A stretch of DNA of 64,000 nucleotides from a virus: positions 1 through 64,000 of the IMG/VR virus record IMGVR_UViG_3300018481_000018. The stretch is one strand, 5' to 3'. Positions 1-7,398 of this stretch are shown here, one piece after another. The position numbers and the translations under genes are program-made. The notes under the pieces are model-generated. The model searched no databases, was not told where the DNA came from, and was given only the letters and a program-made list of their open reading frames with translations. Every line of letters begins with the position of its first letter. Within the stretch, counting starts at the first letter, position 1.

Positions 1-684
1 CCCTTCATCCAGTGGATCGCGGGCGACTTCGTGGAGGCCGACAACGCCAACTCGAACACGCAGTTCTGGACGGCCGGCGATCTTGAGCTTGCGGAGTACT
101 CGATCAAGTACGCCCCGCTGAACATGGTGCACAAGTTCCGGCAGCCGATCGGCTTCTACGCCGCGACCAAGACCGTGAAGCTGGAGAAGGACGCAGCGGC
201 CAAGCTGGTCAAGCCCGAGGAGGCCAAGGGGTCCCTGAAGATCCAGGCGCTCTCGGGGCTGTGGACCCACATCTTCCCGTTCGAGTCTGTTCAGGTGGAG
301 GCTGCTGACGAGGCGGGCCTACTCTTCTACTCGATGGAGTGTCGGGGCACGCACTTGACCTGCGGCACCGATGAGGCCAAGGGCCTGGTTGGGTGTGGGC
401 AGACCTTCGAGTACATGCAGGTCGACACCCACTGCGAGCATCTGCTGGAGCGATCCTCGGTGCGTCACATCGTCGCGCCGACCTTCCGAGGCGGAGCGAT
501 CATCGTGCCACCGGTCCGCCCAGGATGGAAGCACGCCAACGCCTCGGTGCTCGAGGAGGCCGTCATGCAGGAGGCGGCGGCGTTCGCTGAGCAGAACGAG
601 AAGGCGTACAACCAGCTCACCAGTGACGGCGTGGATCTGTCCGCGTCTGCCTGGGAGCAGCTGATGGCCCTGGCCATGCGCTAA
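1..684 (+). CDS. Probable capsid maturation (prohead) protease, C-terminal part; 5' end outside window
   Basis: The frame is open from base 1, with no stop before the visible codons, so the gene enters from the left. The first plausible internal start, GTG at 31, has no evident ribosome site. The visible 227 residues include a Cys-rich stretch (MEC, TCG, GCGQ, HCEH) followed by a region reading PTFRGGAIIVPPVRPGW and a helical acidic end. From memory, that last pattern resembles the C-terminal part of head maturation proteases in actinophages; this is recognition, not a search. Its place two structural genes before the scaffold and capsid fits. A portal-associated protein is the alternative. 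The stop is followed by a hairpin at 695-723. Confidence 0.5.
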   Translation, partial: PFIQWIAGDFVEADNANSNTQFWTAGDLELAEYSIKYAPLNMVHKFRQPIGFYAATKTVKLEKDAAAKLVKPEEAKGSLKIQALSGLWTHIFPFESVQVEAADEAGLLFYSMECRGTHLTCGTDEAKGLVGCGQTFEYMQVDTHCEHLLERSSVRHIVAPTFRGGAIIVPPVRPGWKHANASVLEEAVMQEAAAFAEQNEKAYNQLTSDGVDLSASAWEQLMALAMR

Positions 685-694
685 ACGGCACGAA

Positions 695-723
695 GCCCGG
701 GCTAGGTATGAGCTAGTCCGGGC
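695..723 (+). terminator. Hairpin after the protease gene, terminator-like
   Basis: Arms at 695-705 and 713-723 (GCCCGG then CTAG, mirrored by CTAG and CCGGGC) form an 11-bp stem with one G-T pair and a 7-base loop. There is no T-run after it, so termination is inferred from position just beyond the stop at 684 and before the operator-like repeats at 797. Confidence 0.45.
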
Positions 724-796
724 CTCGCGACCATCGCCATACGGAGCGATGCGAAGCACGTGTCGTCCACTCAGCTTCGAGGCCGACTCTAGGTGA

Positions 797-857
797 ATGT
801 TCGGATTGGGTCAACCCGATTTACAACTCATGTTCGGATTGGGCGATAACCGAACAT
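797..857 (+). promoter_or_regulatory. Duplicated ATGTTCGGATTGGG element with inverted copy at a gene start
   Basis: A perfect 14-base direct repeat, ATGTTCGGATTGGG, occurs at 797-810 and 830-843. The second copy opens an inverted repeat: ATGTTCGG at 830-837 is mirrored by CCGAACAT at 850-857. The ATG of the small gene at 856 lies inside the second arm. The same core occurs at 5516, 11044, 38813 and 47214, so this is probably a binding site for a phage regulator or part of a promoter. The next gene has no ribosome site ahead of its ATG, which would suit a leaderless transcript. Confidence 0.55.
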
Positions 858-1017
858 GGACGACAAGAAGCTCATGGACACGGCCAACGAGCCGGTCAAC
901 CGTGACGAGGAAGACGCCGAGTTCATGGACACCGGCGTCCTGCACGAGAAGAAGAAGGGCGTCAAGGGCGCGCACGCTTCGAAGGTCGAGGACAACGAGG
1001 CTGATGCCGACAAGTAG
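856..1017 (+). CDS. Small acidic protein of unknown function (53 aa)
   Basis: The product is 53 residues, highly charged, beginning MDDKKLMDTANEP and ending DNEADADK, with no Cys and no hydrophobic stretch. I do not recognise it. The ATG sits within the inverted repeat at 830-857, with no Shine-Dalgarno sequence upstream, so either the transcript is leaderless or translation depends on the repeat. It overlaps the lysin gene start (1004) by 14 bases, which suggests translational coupling. A regulatory or chaperone-like role before the lysins is possible, but nothing in the sequence shows it. Confidence 0.5.
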   Translation: MDDKKLMDTANEPVNRDEEDAEFMDTGVLHEKKKGVKGAHASKVEDNEADADK

Positions 1018-1813
1018 GTTCGTCGACTACCGGGAAGTCGACCCGGAGTCCTTCATCGATGTGCCCAATGCGACCCCGGAGCATGGGCGGGGCGCGTGGA
1101 CGCGGGAGGGGATCGACTTCGACTACCGGTACCGGCTCGCTCCACTCGCGCGGCAACGAGTCGGTCGACACCCCGATAGGTCGCTGTCCCACTGGGCGGT
1201 TGCCGCCGGCACGGCGGCCATTCAGCGCCGGCTGGTGGAGCTTGAGTGTCTGGACCCTGTGGTTGATCACGGCGTCTTCAACCGCAAGACCGCCGAGGCC
1301 GTGTCCCGCTTCCAGCTGATGGAGAACGATCCGGATGGCGGGGCTGAGCTGATCGTCGACGGGATCGTGGGCAGGTCGGATGCCCGGGCGCTGTTCACGC
1401 CGTTGGTCGATCAGGCCGAGGTGACCCATCGGATCCCGAACCGGCTCTTGCTGGGACAGACGGTGCACGAGTCCGCACTTGATCCAGGAGCGGTGGGCTA
1501 CTTCATCTTCTACCCCGACTACCGGGGCGTGGATCGAGGGTTCAGCCAGATCAACTCCAGGGCCCACCCCGACATCACCTGGCAGCAGGCGTTCGATCCC
1601 GTGTTCGCCTTGCGGTACTCGGGCAAGCGCATGCGCGAGACCTACGACACCTACCGCAAGGCTCACCCCAAGCGGAGGAAGGCGGTGTTGTGGGACGCGG
1701 CGGTCTGTGCGCACAACAGTCCCGTCAACGGCAAGAAGTGGGCGCAGACCGGGACCGCTCCTACCGAGCAAGCGGCGTCGTACGTGGCGGCCGTCAAGAA
1801 CGCACGCTACTGA
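1004..1813 (+). CDS. Endolysin with peptidoglycan-binding and lytic transglycosylase-like domains
   Basis: The product has 269 residues. Residues about 64-133 read as a PG_binding_1 repeat (AAIQRRLVEL, then FNRKTAEAVSRFQ, then IVG). Residues about 145-265 resemble an SLT-type lysozyme fold: VHESALDPGAVGY puts the likely catalytic acid at Glu156, followed by DRGFSQINSRAHPD. It is therefore expected to cleave the glycan chain of peptidoglycan. The start at 1004 is the first in-frame ATG and overlaps the upstream small gene. The following gene carries a second, different wall hydrolase domain, so lysis may use a split two-protein endolysin. A virion-associated role cannot be excluded given its place among head genes. 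Confidence 0.8.
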   Translation: MPTSRFVDYREVDPESFIDVPNATPEHGRGAWTREGIDFDYRYRLAPLARQRVGRHPDRSLSHWAVAAGTAAIQRRLVELECLDPVVDHGVFNRKTAEAVSRFQLMENDPDGGAELIVDGIVGRSDARALFTPLVDQAEVTHRIPNRLLLGQTVHESALDPGAVGYFIFYPDYRGVDRGFSQINSRAHPDITWQQAFDPVFALRYSGKRMRETYDTYRKAHPKRRKAVLWDAAVCAHNSPVNGKKWAQTGTAPTEQAASYVAAVKNARY

Positions 1814-1829
1814 GAGGGAGGGAACTGAC

Positions 1830-2744
1830 ATGAGCGAGCAAGCTGAAGAGGCCGAGGTCGATGTCGATGTCGACGAGGAGGTGCCGGAGCACCTCGAAGA
1901 GTTCGGCGTTGAGGACTTCGAGAACGAGCACGTCGAGGATCTCGAGCTTCCCGAACCTGAGGAGAGCGAGTGGGAGGAGGGCACCTCTCCGTACGACGAC
2001 GAGGACCAGCCTGAGCAGGATGTGGCGGAGGTCCAGGTGGCTCGGATCTTCTCCTGGGTCCGCACCGGTGCGGCCGCTGTCCGGTGGTGCTTGAGCAAGA
2101 CCAGCTGGTGGCCCTCGGGAATGTGCCAGCAGTTCACCAGGACCACCTTCAACGTCGGTTCGGGCGCTCCGTCAGCTGCGGCCGCCTGGCATCAGGCCAA
2201 CAAGCGTCATCCCACCAACAGCACGACGGGCATCCCGGCGGCGGTGCCAGTCTTCTGGCTGGGTGGCTCGCGTGGCTTTGGACACGCGGCTGTTTCTCTG
2301 GGGAACGGCCTGTGTCGTTCGACTGACTGGCCGTCCGCCGGCCGCGTGGGCACCGCGCGCATCAGCGACATCAACCGCGCCTGGGGCCAGGACTTCCAGG
2401 GCTGGACCGAGGACATCAACGAGGTCACGGTCTGGGAGAAGCCCAAGCCGAAGCTGCCGATCATCGACGTCTCGAATGCGGCGCGAGCTACCAGGCGTGA
2501 GGGCAAGATCAAGAACGCCCTGGTGCTGAAGCGGGCAGTCAACGCCGAGCTCAAGAAGGCCAAGGACGTCGACACTGACCACCGCGTGCTGGGCCGGGGC
2601 TTCCGTGGCGCGTACAAGGAGGTCCAGAAGAAGTACTTGAAGGCGATCGGAGTCAAGGTGACCGAGAAGAACGCGGACGGGATCCCTGGCGCGGGCTCAC
2701 TGCGCTGGCTAGGCCGCCGGCACGGCTTCAGGGTCCGCGACTGA
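1830..2744 (+). CDS. Second endolysin: CHAP/NlpC-type amidase/endopeptidase domain
   Basis: The 304-residue product starts at an ATG 9 bases after GAGGGAGGG. Residues 1-70 are extremely acidic. Residues about 95-205 match a phage CHAP/NlpC-like domain: GMCQQFTR (candidate nucleophile Cys99), IPAAVPVFW, FGHAAVS (candidate His152), CRSTDWP and WTEDINEV. The C-terminal 55 residues end in SLRWLGRRHGF, like the wall-binding ends of other actinophage lysins. The expected role is cutting peptide bonds or the amide bond of peptidoglycan. It is paired with the transglycosylase gene just upstream. The long acidic leader is unusual and could delay or localise activity. A terminator follows at 2808. Confidence 0.8.
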   Translation: MSEQAEEAEVDVDVDEEVPEHLEEFGVEDFENEHVEDLELPEPEESEWEEGTSPYDDEDQPEQDVAEVQVARIFSWVRTGAAAVRWCLSKTSWWPSGMCQQFTRTTFNVGSGAPSAAAAWHQANKRHPTNSTTGIPAAVPVFWLGGSRGFGHAAVSLGNGLCRSTDWPSAGRVGTARISDINRAWGQDFQGWTEDINEVTVWEKPKPKLPIIDVSNAARATRREGKIKNALVLKRAVNAELKKAKDVDTDHRVLGRGFRGAYKEVQKKYLKAIGVKVTEKNADGIPGAGSLRWLGRRHGFRVRD

Positions 2745-2807
2745 CTCACCCCGACAGGTGGTTGCACGCCCTGAATCGTGTGGGTAATCATGGGCATAGC
2801 CCCCGAG

Positions 2808-2843
2808 AGCGGCCCTGAGACTTCGGTCTCGGGGCCGCTTTTT
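2808..2843 (+). terminator. Rho-independent terminator closing the lysin block
   Basis: A long near-perfect stem (AGCGGCCC..GAGAC, loop TTCG, GTCTC..GGGCCGCT) is followed directly by TTTTT. It lies 64 bases after the second lysin stop and immediately before the repeat element at 2847, so the scaffold/capsid genes probably have their own promoter. Confidence 0.9.
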
Positions 2844-2846
2844 CAA

Positions 2847-2866
2847 TCCGGACGGCCGTTTGAACG
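2847..2866 (+). promoter_or_regulatory. Start-associated 12-base-period element upstream of scaffold gene
   Basis: TCCGGACGGCCG is followed without gap by TTTGAACG, two half-sites of the TCYGRACG type 12 bases apart. It directly follows a terminator and runs into the start region of the scaffold gene (TTG at 2860). Confidence 0.55.
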
Positions 2867-3657
2867 ATGTCCCGAGCGTGGATATTGCTGAGGCCCGACG
2901 GGTGCACGACCAGCTTCTGGCCAACCGGCCAGAGGGGGCGTCGCACAACGAGGACATCTGCACGTTCTGCGTGGACAAAGCCACGGAGGACCCCACAGCG
3001 TCCCGGAACCCTCCCGCCGACGGCGGTCCGGTCGCGTCCGACACAAACCCGACAGTCCCAGACGATCACGGAGGGAGGGACACCAGTTCTATGAGTGACA
3101 TGACGCAGGAGACCCACGAGGCGCTTCTCGCCAAGGCCGTCGCCGATGCCACCTCCACCACGGAGAAGGCGCTCGAGGCGAAGACCAACGAGGCCAAGGA
3201 GCTCGCGGACAAGCTGGAGAAGGCCACGGCCGATCTGGACGCCGCGAAGTCCGACAACGAGCGCCTCAACGGAGAGCTGGACACCGCTCAGGCAGCCCGT
3301 ACAGCGGCCGAGGAGAAGGTGACCACGCTCGAGAGCGACATCAAGGCGAAGGACGAGGCGGCCGCGAAGGCGGAGATCGCCTCCAAGCGCGCCGACCAGG
3401 TTCGCAACCTCAAGCTCTTCACGGACGAGCAGGTGGCCGAGAAGGCCAGCCGCTGGGCCGAGCTGAGCGACGAGGACTGGACCGAGCGTCTCGCCGAGTG
3501 GGCGGCCCTGAAGCCGGCCAGCAGCGAGACCCCCGACTCCGACGCCGCATCCGCGATGTCGGGTACCGGTGACCTGACCAAGGAGCCAGCCTCCACGGAC
3601 ACCGCCGGTGACACCAAGAAGCCCTCTGCGCGGCGTGCCGTGCTGGGCCTGTCCTGA
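2860..3657 (+). CDS. Probable capsid scaffold protein
   Basis: The 265-residue product has a central Lys/Glu/Ala-rich coiled coil (about residues 85-190: TEKALEAKTNEAKELADKLE and onward) and precedes the decoration and major capsid genes, the usual place and composition of a scaffold. The start is uncertain. TTG at 2860 lies inside the repeat element and gives an N-terminal part with a CTFC zinc-knuckle-like pair. ATG at 3091 has a GGAGGGAGG site about 12 bases upstream and would give a purely coiled-coil protein of 188 residues. Codon use before 3091 looks coding, so I keep the longer form. Scaffold is expected to be lost from the mature head. Confidence 0.7.
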   Translation: MNDVPSVDIAEARRVHDQLLANRPEGASHNEDICTFCVDKATEDPTASRNPPADGGPVASDTNPTVPDDHGGRDTSSMSDMTQETHEALLAKAVADATSTTEKALEAKTNEAKELADKLEKATADLDAAKSDNERLNGELDTAQAARTAAEEKVTTLESDIKAKDEAAAKAEIASKRADQVRNLKLFTDEQVAEKASRWAELSDEDWTERLAEWAALKPASSETPDSDAASAMSGTGDLTKEPASTDTAGDTKKPSARRAVLGLS

Positions 3658-3675
3658 GAGGAGGTGCAGTAGTCG

Positions 3676-4221
3676 ATGGCTTACACGCGTAACTTCGGGA
3701 TGCGTTCGTTCGAGAACGTAGTCCGGGATGGGCGCTTCCGCGTTCCCCAGACCGGTACTCCGTTCGAGATCGGGGCTCCCGTGATGCTCGATCCGGCCAC
3801 TCCTGGCTTCATGAAGGCCGCCACAGAGGCGGTCGCTCCGAGCCAGAACACCGGCATCGTGATCTTCGAGCACATCCAGAACAAGTCGGATGCTCTCACC
3901 ACCCAGTACGACGCTCCTCACAACCAGGTGCCTCTCGGGCAGTACGCCCAGATCATGCACGGTCCCGGAGCGAAGGTCTGGTTCAAGGTCACCACGGACA
4001 AGACCCTGTACGACGGCCGAGTCCAGCCGGGCGGCAGCCTGCTGGTCGCCGGCCTCAACCTCTCGACCCTGGCGATCGGTTCCGGCCTCGTGCCGGATGG
4101 TGCGGGCAAGTACCGCTCCACCGATGGCTCCGGCACCGCCGACGTCGGTGGTGTGGCCTGGATGGTCGTCGAGCAGGTCAACCCCGCTACCGGTCGGGTT
4201 GAGGCCCGACTGACCTTCTGA
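3676..4221 (+). CDS. Probable head decoration protein
   Basis: The product has 181 residues, is rich in beta-type segments and Gly/Pro turns, and has no membrane or signal region. AGAGGAGG precedes the ATG. It lies between scaffold and major capsid protein, 16 bases before the latter's start, the normal place for a capsid-stabilising decoration protein. The N-terminal half (GTPFEIGAPVMLD) resembles capsid decoration folds; this is positional inference plus general appearance, with no motif that proves it. Confidence 0.6.
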   Translation: MAYTRNFGMRSFENVVRDGRFRVPQTGTPFEIGAPVMLDPATPGFMKAATEAVAPSQNTGIVIFEHIQNKSDALTTQYDAPHNQVPLGQYAQIMHGPGAKVWFKVTTDKTLYDGRVQPGGSLLVAGLNLSTLAIGSGLVPDGAGKYRSTDGSGTADVGGVAWMVVEQVNPATGRVEARLTF

Positions 4222-4237
4222 GAGGAGGAGAACTGCC

Positions 4238-5179
4238 ATGAGCGACACCGCAATCAAGAAGATGGTGGACTCCTTCGGGCGTACCCAGGAGGAGCGGACC
4301 AAGCAGCTCGAGATCATGGAGGAGGCGAACCTCGAAGCCCGCGAGAACTGGGACGACCCCCAGTACCGTCGGGAGTTCGCAGCCGAGCTCACCGAGAGCA
4401 TCCTGCTCGGGTTCGACTTCGAGACCCTGATCGACCGGTGGATCGACACCGAGCGGACCGACTTCAACGGTCGGATCTTCATCCGCGAGGCCGGCGGTCT
4501 GAAGGCGTTCTACATGGCCCGGGGTGGCTACATCGAGGCCAGCGAGCTGACGGCGGAGATCTCCGAGGTCCCGCGCGACATGCTCGGTGTCCACGTGTGG
4601 GAGTTCGAGGACAAGTTCCTCACGAACTTCGCCGAGAGCGCGCAGACCCTGCGTGACCTCTCGATCCGTCGGATGGACGCGGAGATCAACCGCCGCGTGC
4701 ACACCGTCCTGGCGGAAGCTGTCCCGAGCTCGTCCCCGTACTACCTGGCCACGCCGGGGCTCTCCAAGCCCGGAGTGGACGCGGCGATCGCTGCCGTCCA
4801 GGACGCGTCCGACGCTGGCAACGTCGTCATCGTGGGTCGCCCCACCATGACGCGCCAGATCATGGACTTCGACGGGTACGGCAACGAGACGCTGGAGGAG
4901 ATCCGGCGCAACGGCGTCCTCGGTCAGTACCGAGGCGTCCCGATCATCGAGCTCAAGAACTTCAAGGACGAGGATGGCGTCGCCTACCTCCCCTCCAACG
5001 AGATGTGGATCATGACCCGGGACACGGGCAAGTTCGCGTTCTTCGGCGGGCTCAAGTCCAAGGAGTTCATGGAGCTCGACAACTGGTACTGGCACTACCT
5101 CGCGCGGCGTGACACTGGGGTGCTCGTGCACCACCCGGAGCGCGCTCGTCGCCTGGTGGACACCAGCCTGCCGGCCTGA
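4238..5179 (+). CDS. Major capsid protein, HK97-like
   Basis: The 313-residue product has a helical N-terminus (residues 1-60), then features typical of actinophage HK97-fold shell proteins: an early DFETLIDRWIDTERTDFN region, a long central helix with DLSIRRMDAEINRRV, VVIVGRPTMTRQIMDFDGYG, GQYRGVPIIELKNF and a C-terminal YLARRDTGVLVHHPERARRL. AGAGGAGGAG lies just upstream of the ATG. The gene follows scaffold and decoration and is closed by two hairpins at 5187-5283. No N-terminal protease fusion is seen, consistent with a separate scaffold and protease. Confidence 0.88.
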   Translation: MSDTAIKKMVDSFGRTQEERTKQLEIMEEANLEARENWDDPQYRREFAAELTESILLGFDFETLIDRWIDTERTDFNGRIFIREAGGLKAFYMARGGYIEASELTAEISEVPRDMLGVHVWEFEDKFLTNFAESAQTLRDLSIRRMDAEINRRVHTVLAEAVPSSSPYYLATPGLSKPGVDAAIAAVQDASDAGNVVIVGRPTMTRQIMDFDGYGNETLEEIRRNGVLGQYRGVPIIELKNFKDEDGVAYLPSNEMWIMTRDTGKFAFFGGLKSKEFMELDNWYWHYLARRDTGVLVHHPERARRLVDTSLPA

Positions 5180-5186
5180 TCGACCC

Positions 5187-5227
5187 ATAGCACGGGGCCC
5201 CTGCCTTCGGGTGGGGGCCTCTGCTAT
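5187..5227 (+). terminator. Hairpin after the capsid gene
   Basis: ATAGCA and GGGCCCC arms are mirrored by GGGGCCT and TGCTAT around a TTCG loop, a strong hairpin 8 bases past the capsid stop. A TT follows but there is no long T-run. Confidence 0.65.
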
Positions 5228-5252
5228 GTTCCGGCTCGGGCTGGCCGCCTAG

Positions 5253-5283
5253 ACGAGACCCTCGCCGTTGGCGGGGGTCTCGT
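5253..5283. terminator. Second hairpin, probably bidirectional
   Basis: ACGAGACCC and CGCC arms pair with GGCG and GGGTCTCGT. It lies between the converging capsid gene and the minus-strand gene at 5288-5515, so it could stop transcription from either side. Confidence 0.6.
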
Positions 5284-5287
5284 TCCG

Positions 5288-5515
5288 TCAGACCCAGATC
5301 CAGTCGGTACGTACCCAGTTCAGGCGATCGGGCTGGAGCATCAGGAAGGCCGCGTAGCCCTGAGCTTTGCCGTTGGTCTCGGCCAGCAGGATGGCTGGAT
5401 CGTGGTGCTCATCCCACTCCTTGCCGCTGATGTGCCACCGCTTGGTGTGCTCGGGCATAGGCTGTTCGGGGATCACTCCAGCGACGACTTCGACGATGAC
5501 CTTGGCTGATTCCAT
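5288..5515 (-). CDS. Small minus-strand protein of unknown function (75 aa)
   Basis: The 75-residue product begins MESAKVIVEVVAG and ends VRTDWIWV, with a His/Trp-rich middle. It looks like a compact alpha/beta domain but I do not recognise it. It is the only minus-strand gene in the head region. It faces the capsid gene across two hairpins, and an ATGTTCGGAT motif (on its own strand, 5516-5525) touches its ATG, as at 830-857. This arrangement resembles a separately transcribed moron-type gene. Function unknown. Confidence 0.55.
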   Translation of the reverse strand: MESAKVIVEVVAGVIPEQPMPEHTKRWHISGKEWDEHHDPAILLAETNGKAQGYAAFLMLQPDRLNWVRTDWIWV

Positions 5516-5525
5516 ATCCGAACAT
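5516..5525 (-). promoter_or_regulatory. ATGTTCGGAT motif adjoining a minus-strand start
   Basis: On the minus strand the sequence is ATGTTCGGAT immediately followed by the ATG of the gene at 5515. It is the same core as the duplicated motif at 797 and 830. Confidence 0.45.
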
Positions 5526-5553
5526 TAGCCTGAGCAGTGCGTGTCGAGGTGAA

Positions 5554-5573
5554 TCCGAACGTGTGTCTGGACG
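5554..5573 (+). promoter_or_regulatory. Start-associated 12-base-period element
   Basis: TCCGAACGTGTG then TCTGGACG: two half-sites exactly 12 bases apart, ending at the ATG at 5574. With the minus-strand motif at 5516 it forms a divergent control region between the two genes. Confidence 0.6.
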
Positions 5574-6218
5574 ATGATCACCGAGGAAACTGACACGGAC
5601 CTGAGAGGACTACCCACCATGGCACGGACCGGAAGCATCACCGAGCAGGACCAGGACTTCATGGAGACCTGGGAGAACATCGCCACTCGTCAGAACGCAG
5701 TCGTCCGCCTGGACGCGCGCGGCGAGGAGAGGCAGGAGGTCATCACTGGCCGCCGCAGCTTCATGCTCACCACCGAGGAGCGCATCATCACCGAGGGCAA
5801 GATCCTCGACGACAAGAACAACCCGTTCAAGAACGGCGACTTCCGCCCCGTCGTGGTGCCGGACTCGGTGACGGTCCAGAGCAACCCGAACGCGCTCTCC
5901 GATGAGGAGATCACCCAGATGTTCACCGTGGGCGAGGCCGCCTGGCCCCAGCTGCTCGGCACCATCGACTCGGTGGCCACTCTGCGTCGGATGCTCGACC
6001 TGGCCGAGAACCACGAGAGCCTCACCATGAAGCGCTTCCGTGACATCGAGCACCGGCTCCTCGAGGCGCGAGGCGGCGAGCGTCCCAGGCTCACGAGCAA
6101 TGATGAGACGCTGACCAAGTTCCTGGACGACAAGCCGACCAACTCCAGCAACAACCCGCAGAACGGCCAGAGCAACCCGCGCCGGACTCAGGGTGGTCGT
6201 TCCTCCGACTACCGGTGA
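5574..6218 (+). CDS. Head/connector-region protein of unknown function
   Basis: From 5574 the product has 214 residues. An in-frame ATG at 5619, preceded by GAGAGG, would give 199 residues (MARTGSITEQDQDFMETWEN) and may be the true start, because the first ATG directly abuts the repeat element. The protein is hydrophilic and mostly helical, with an Asn/Gln/Ser-rich tail ending GGRSSDYR. It lies between the major capsid gene and the connector genes, so a head-completion or structural role is inferred from position only. I do not recognise a family. Confidence 0.6.
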   Translation: MITEETDTDLRGLPTMARTGSITEQDQDFMETWENIATRQNAVVRLDARGEERQEVITGRRSFMLTTEERIITEGKILDDKNNPFKNGDFRPVVVPDSVTVQSNPNALSDEEITQMFTVGEAAWPQLLGTIDSVATLRRMLDLAENHESLTMKRFRDIEHRLLEARGGERPRLTSNDETLTKFLDDKPTNSSNNPQNGQSNPRRTQGGRSSDYR

Positions 6219-6278
6219 AGCCGGCTGCGTCTGGACCTCCGTAGAGCCGATGCACATGGCAGACGTGAGGAGGTTGAG

Positions 6279-6791
6279 ATGGCTGTGGAACTGCGCGACT
6301 ACGTGGAGTCGCTCAAGCGTGAGATCGAGCCGCCCGGCGCTGACCTGTATCCCAGCGTGACCGAGACGGAGTGGGTCGGGTACCTCTCCGACGCGTTCTG
6401 GGAGGTCAGGCTCGATGGGTTCCTGCCCGCCTTCCAGACCCAGGATGAGGGTCCGGACATCGAGGTCGTGCCGGTCGACCCCTCTGGCGCTGACATCACC
6501 CAGCGCGACATGGCCCTGGTGATCCTGTATGCCGGCGTGAAGGTGCTGCGCAACAAGATCCTGAACATGACCACTGGCCTGCGTGCCAAGGCGGGCCCGG
6601 TCGAGTTCGAGCAGGAGATCAGCGCGAACATGCTCTCGGAGATGCTGCGACAGCTGAAGGCGACCAAGGACCGGATCATCGAGGACCTGGATGACCAGAC
6701 CAGCGTGCTGTACCTGGATGCCTACTCCACGCGGCTCTACTCGCCTCTGAGCTACTACGGGGGCTACCAGCTGTCTGAGGGCGGTGGCTGA
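6279..6791 (+). CDS. Probable head-tail connector (adaptor) protein
   Basis: The product has 170 residues, with GGAGG before the ATG. It begins with a helix (LRDYVESLKREIEP) and continues with repeated amphipathic helices (ALVILYAGVKVLRNKILNM, EQEISANMLSEMLRQLKATKD), the layout of gp6/gp15-type adaptors that bind the portal ring. Its end overlaps the next start by one base. Assignment rests on order (after capsid, before tail completion) and helical content. Confidence 0.6.
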   Translation: MAVELRDYVESLKREIEPPGADLYPSVTETEWVGYLSDAFWEVRLDGFLPAFQTQDEGPDIEVVPVDPSGADITQRDMALVILYAGVKVLRNKILNMTTGLRAKAGPVEFEQEISANMLSEMLRQLKATKDRIIEDLDDQTSVLYLDAYSTRLYSPLSYYGGYQLSEGGG

Positions 6792-7291
6792 TGGTTCAGC
6801 CGAACCCCTCGCTCGGGATCTCGGTGGACTTCCCGAGCGACACGGTGCGCAATGCCCTGCTCTTCGCCATGCAGATGGGCTCACCCAACGACACCACTCG
6901 CCAGGTGCGGTTCATCAAGAAAGCTCCTGGCCGGCAGTACTTCAAGGGCCTGGTCGAGCAGTTCCAGCCTCCGGTCGGGACGCTGCGCCTGGATCGAGAC
7001 GGGCGTCCACTTGACCCAGAGGTGCGGATCGTCCAGACGCCTGACGAGGAGATCGACGTCGACGTAGCTATCGAGCTCACCGAAGCCAACGCCGACGAAC
7101 TGCCGGTCGGCAACTTTCGGCCCGTCAAGGCGACCATCACGCTGATGGAGCCCGAGTACGCCCAGATCCAGGGCAGTCGCGAGGTCGAGTTCAACACCGA
7201 TCGCTACGGTTTCGCCTACGAGCTCGATACCACGGCCCTGTTCGACCTGGACTTCCACACGCTCATCTTCTTCGCCCTGAACGAGAGCTGA
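6791..7291 (+). CDS. Probable head-tail connector / stopper protein
   Basis: The 166-residue product is mainly beta-type, with an acidic second half (PDEEIDVDVAIELTEANADELP). The start overlaps the previous stop (TGATG), indicating coupled translation. The position suits a stopper or head-closure protein. There is no diagnostic motif; a different small structural role is possible. Confidence 0.5.
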   Translation: MVQPNPSLGISVDFPSDTVRNALLFAMQMGSPNDTTRQVRFIKKAPGRQYFKGLVEQFQPPVGTLRLDRDGRPLDPEVRIVQTPDEEIDVDVAIELTEANADELPVGNFRPVKATITLMEPEYAQIQGSREVEFNTDRYGFAYELDTTALFDLDFHTLIFFALNES

Positions 7292-7293
7292 CG

Positions 7294-7398
7294 ATGGAGT
7301 GCGTGAGCTGCGGGCGGGAGTTCGATCCCATTCGGCACCGCTGGCTCTGTCCCCACTGCAAGCACAAGAATTCCTGTTGTGAAGGAGGCCCGTTGTGA
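7294..7398 (+). CDS. Zinc-ribbon microprotein (34 aa)
   Basis: A 34-residue frame, ATG at 7294, contains CVSC and CPHC pairs 15 residues apart, enough for one zinc site. It starts 2 bases after the preceding stop and overlaps the next gene's GTG by 4 bases, so it is embedded in the connector operon. Such tiny ribbons occur elsewhere in this window (41162, 41635, 44478). Function unknown; an assembly or RNA-binding role cannot be told apart. Confidence 0.6.
   Translation: MECVSCGREFDPIRHRWLCPHCKHKNSCCEGGPL

Noticed and set aside
319-759. Minus-strand frame opposite the protease gene end
   Set aside because: It runs through the terminator hairpin, is His/Arg/Leu-rich and lacks a ribosome site. 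It is an antisense shadow.
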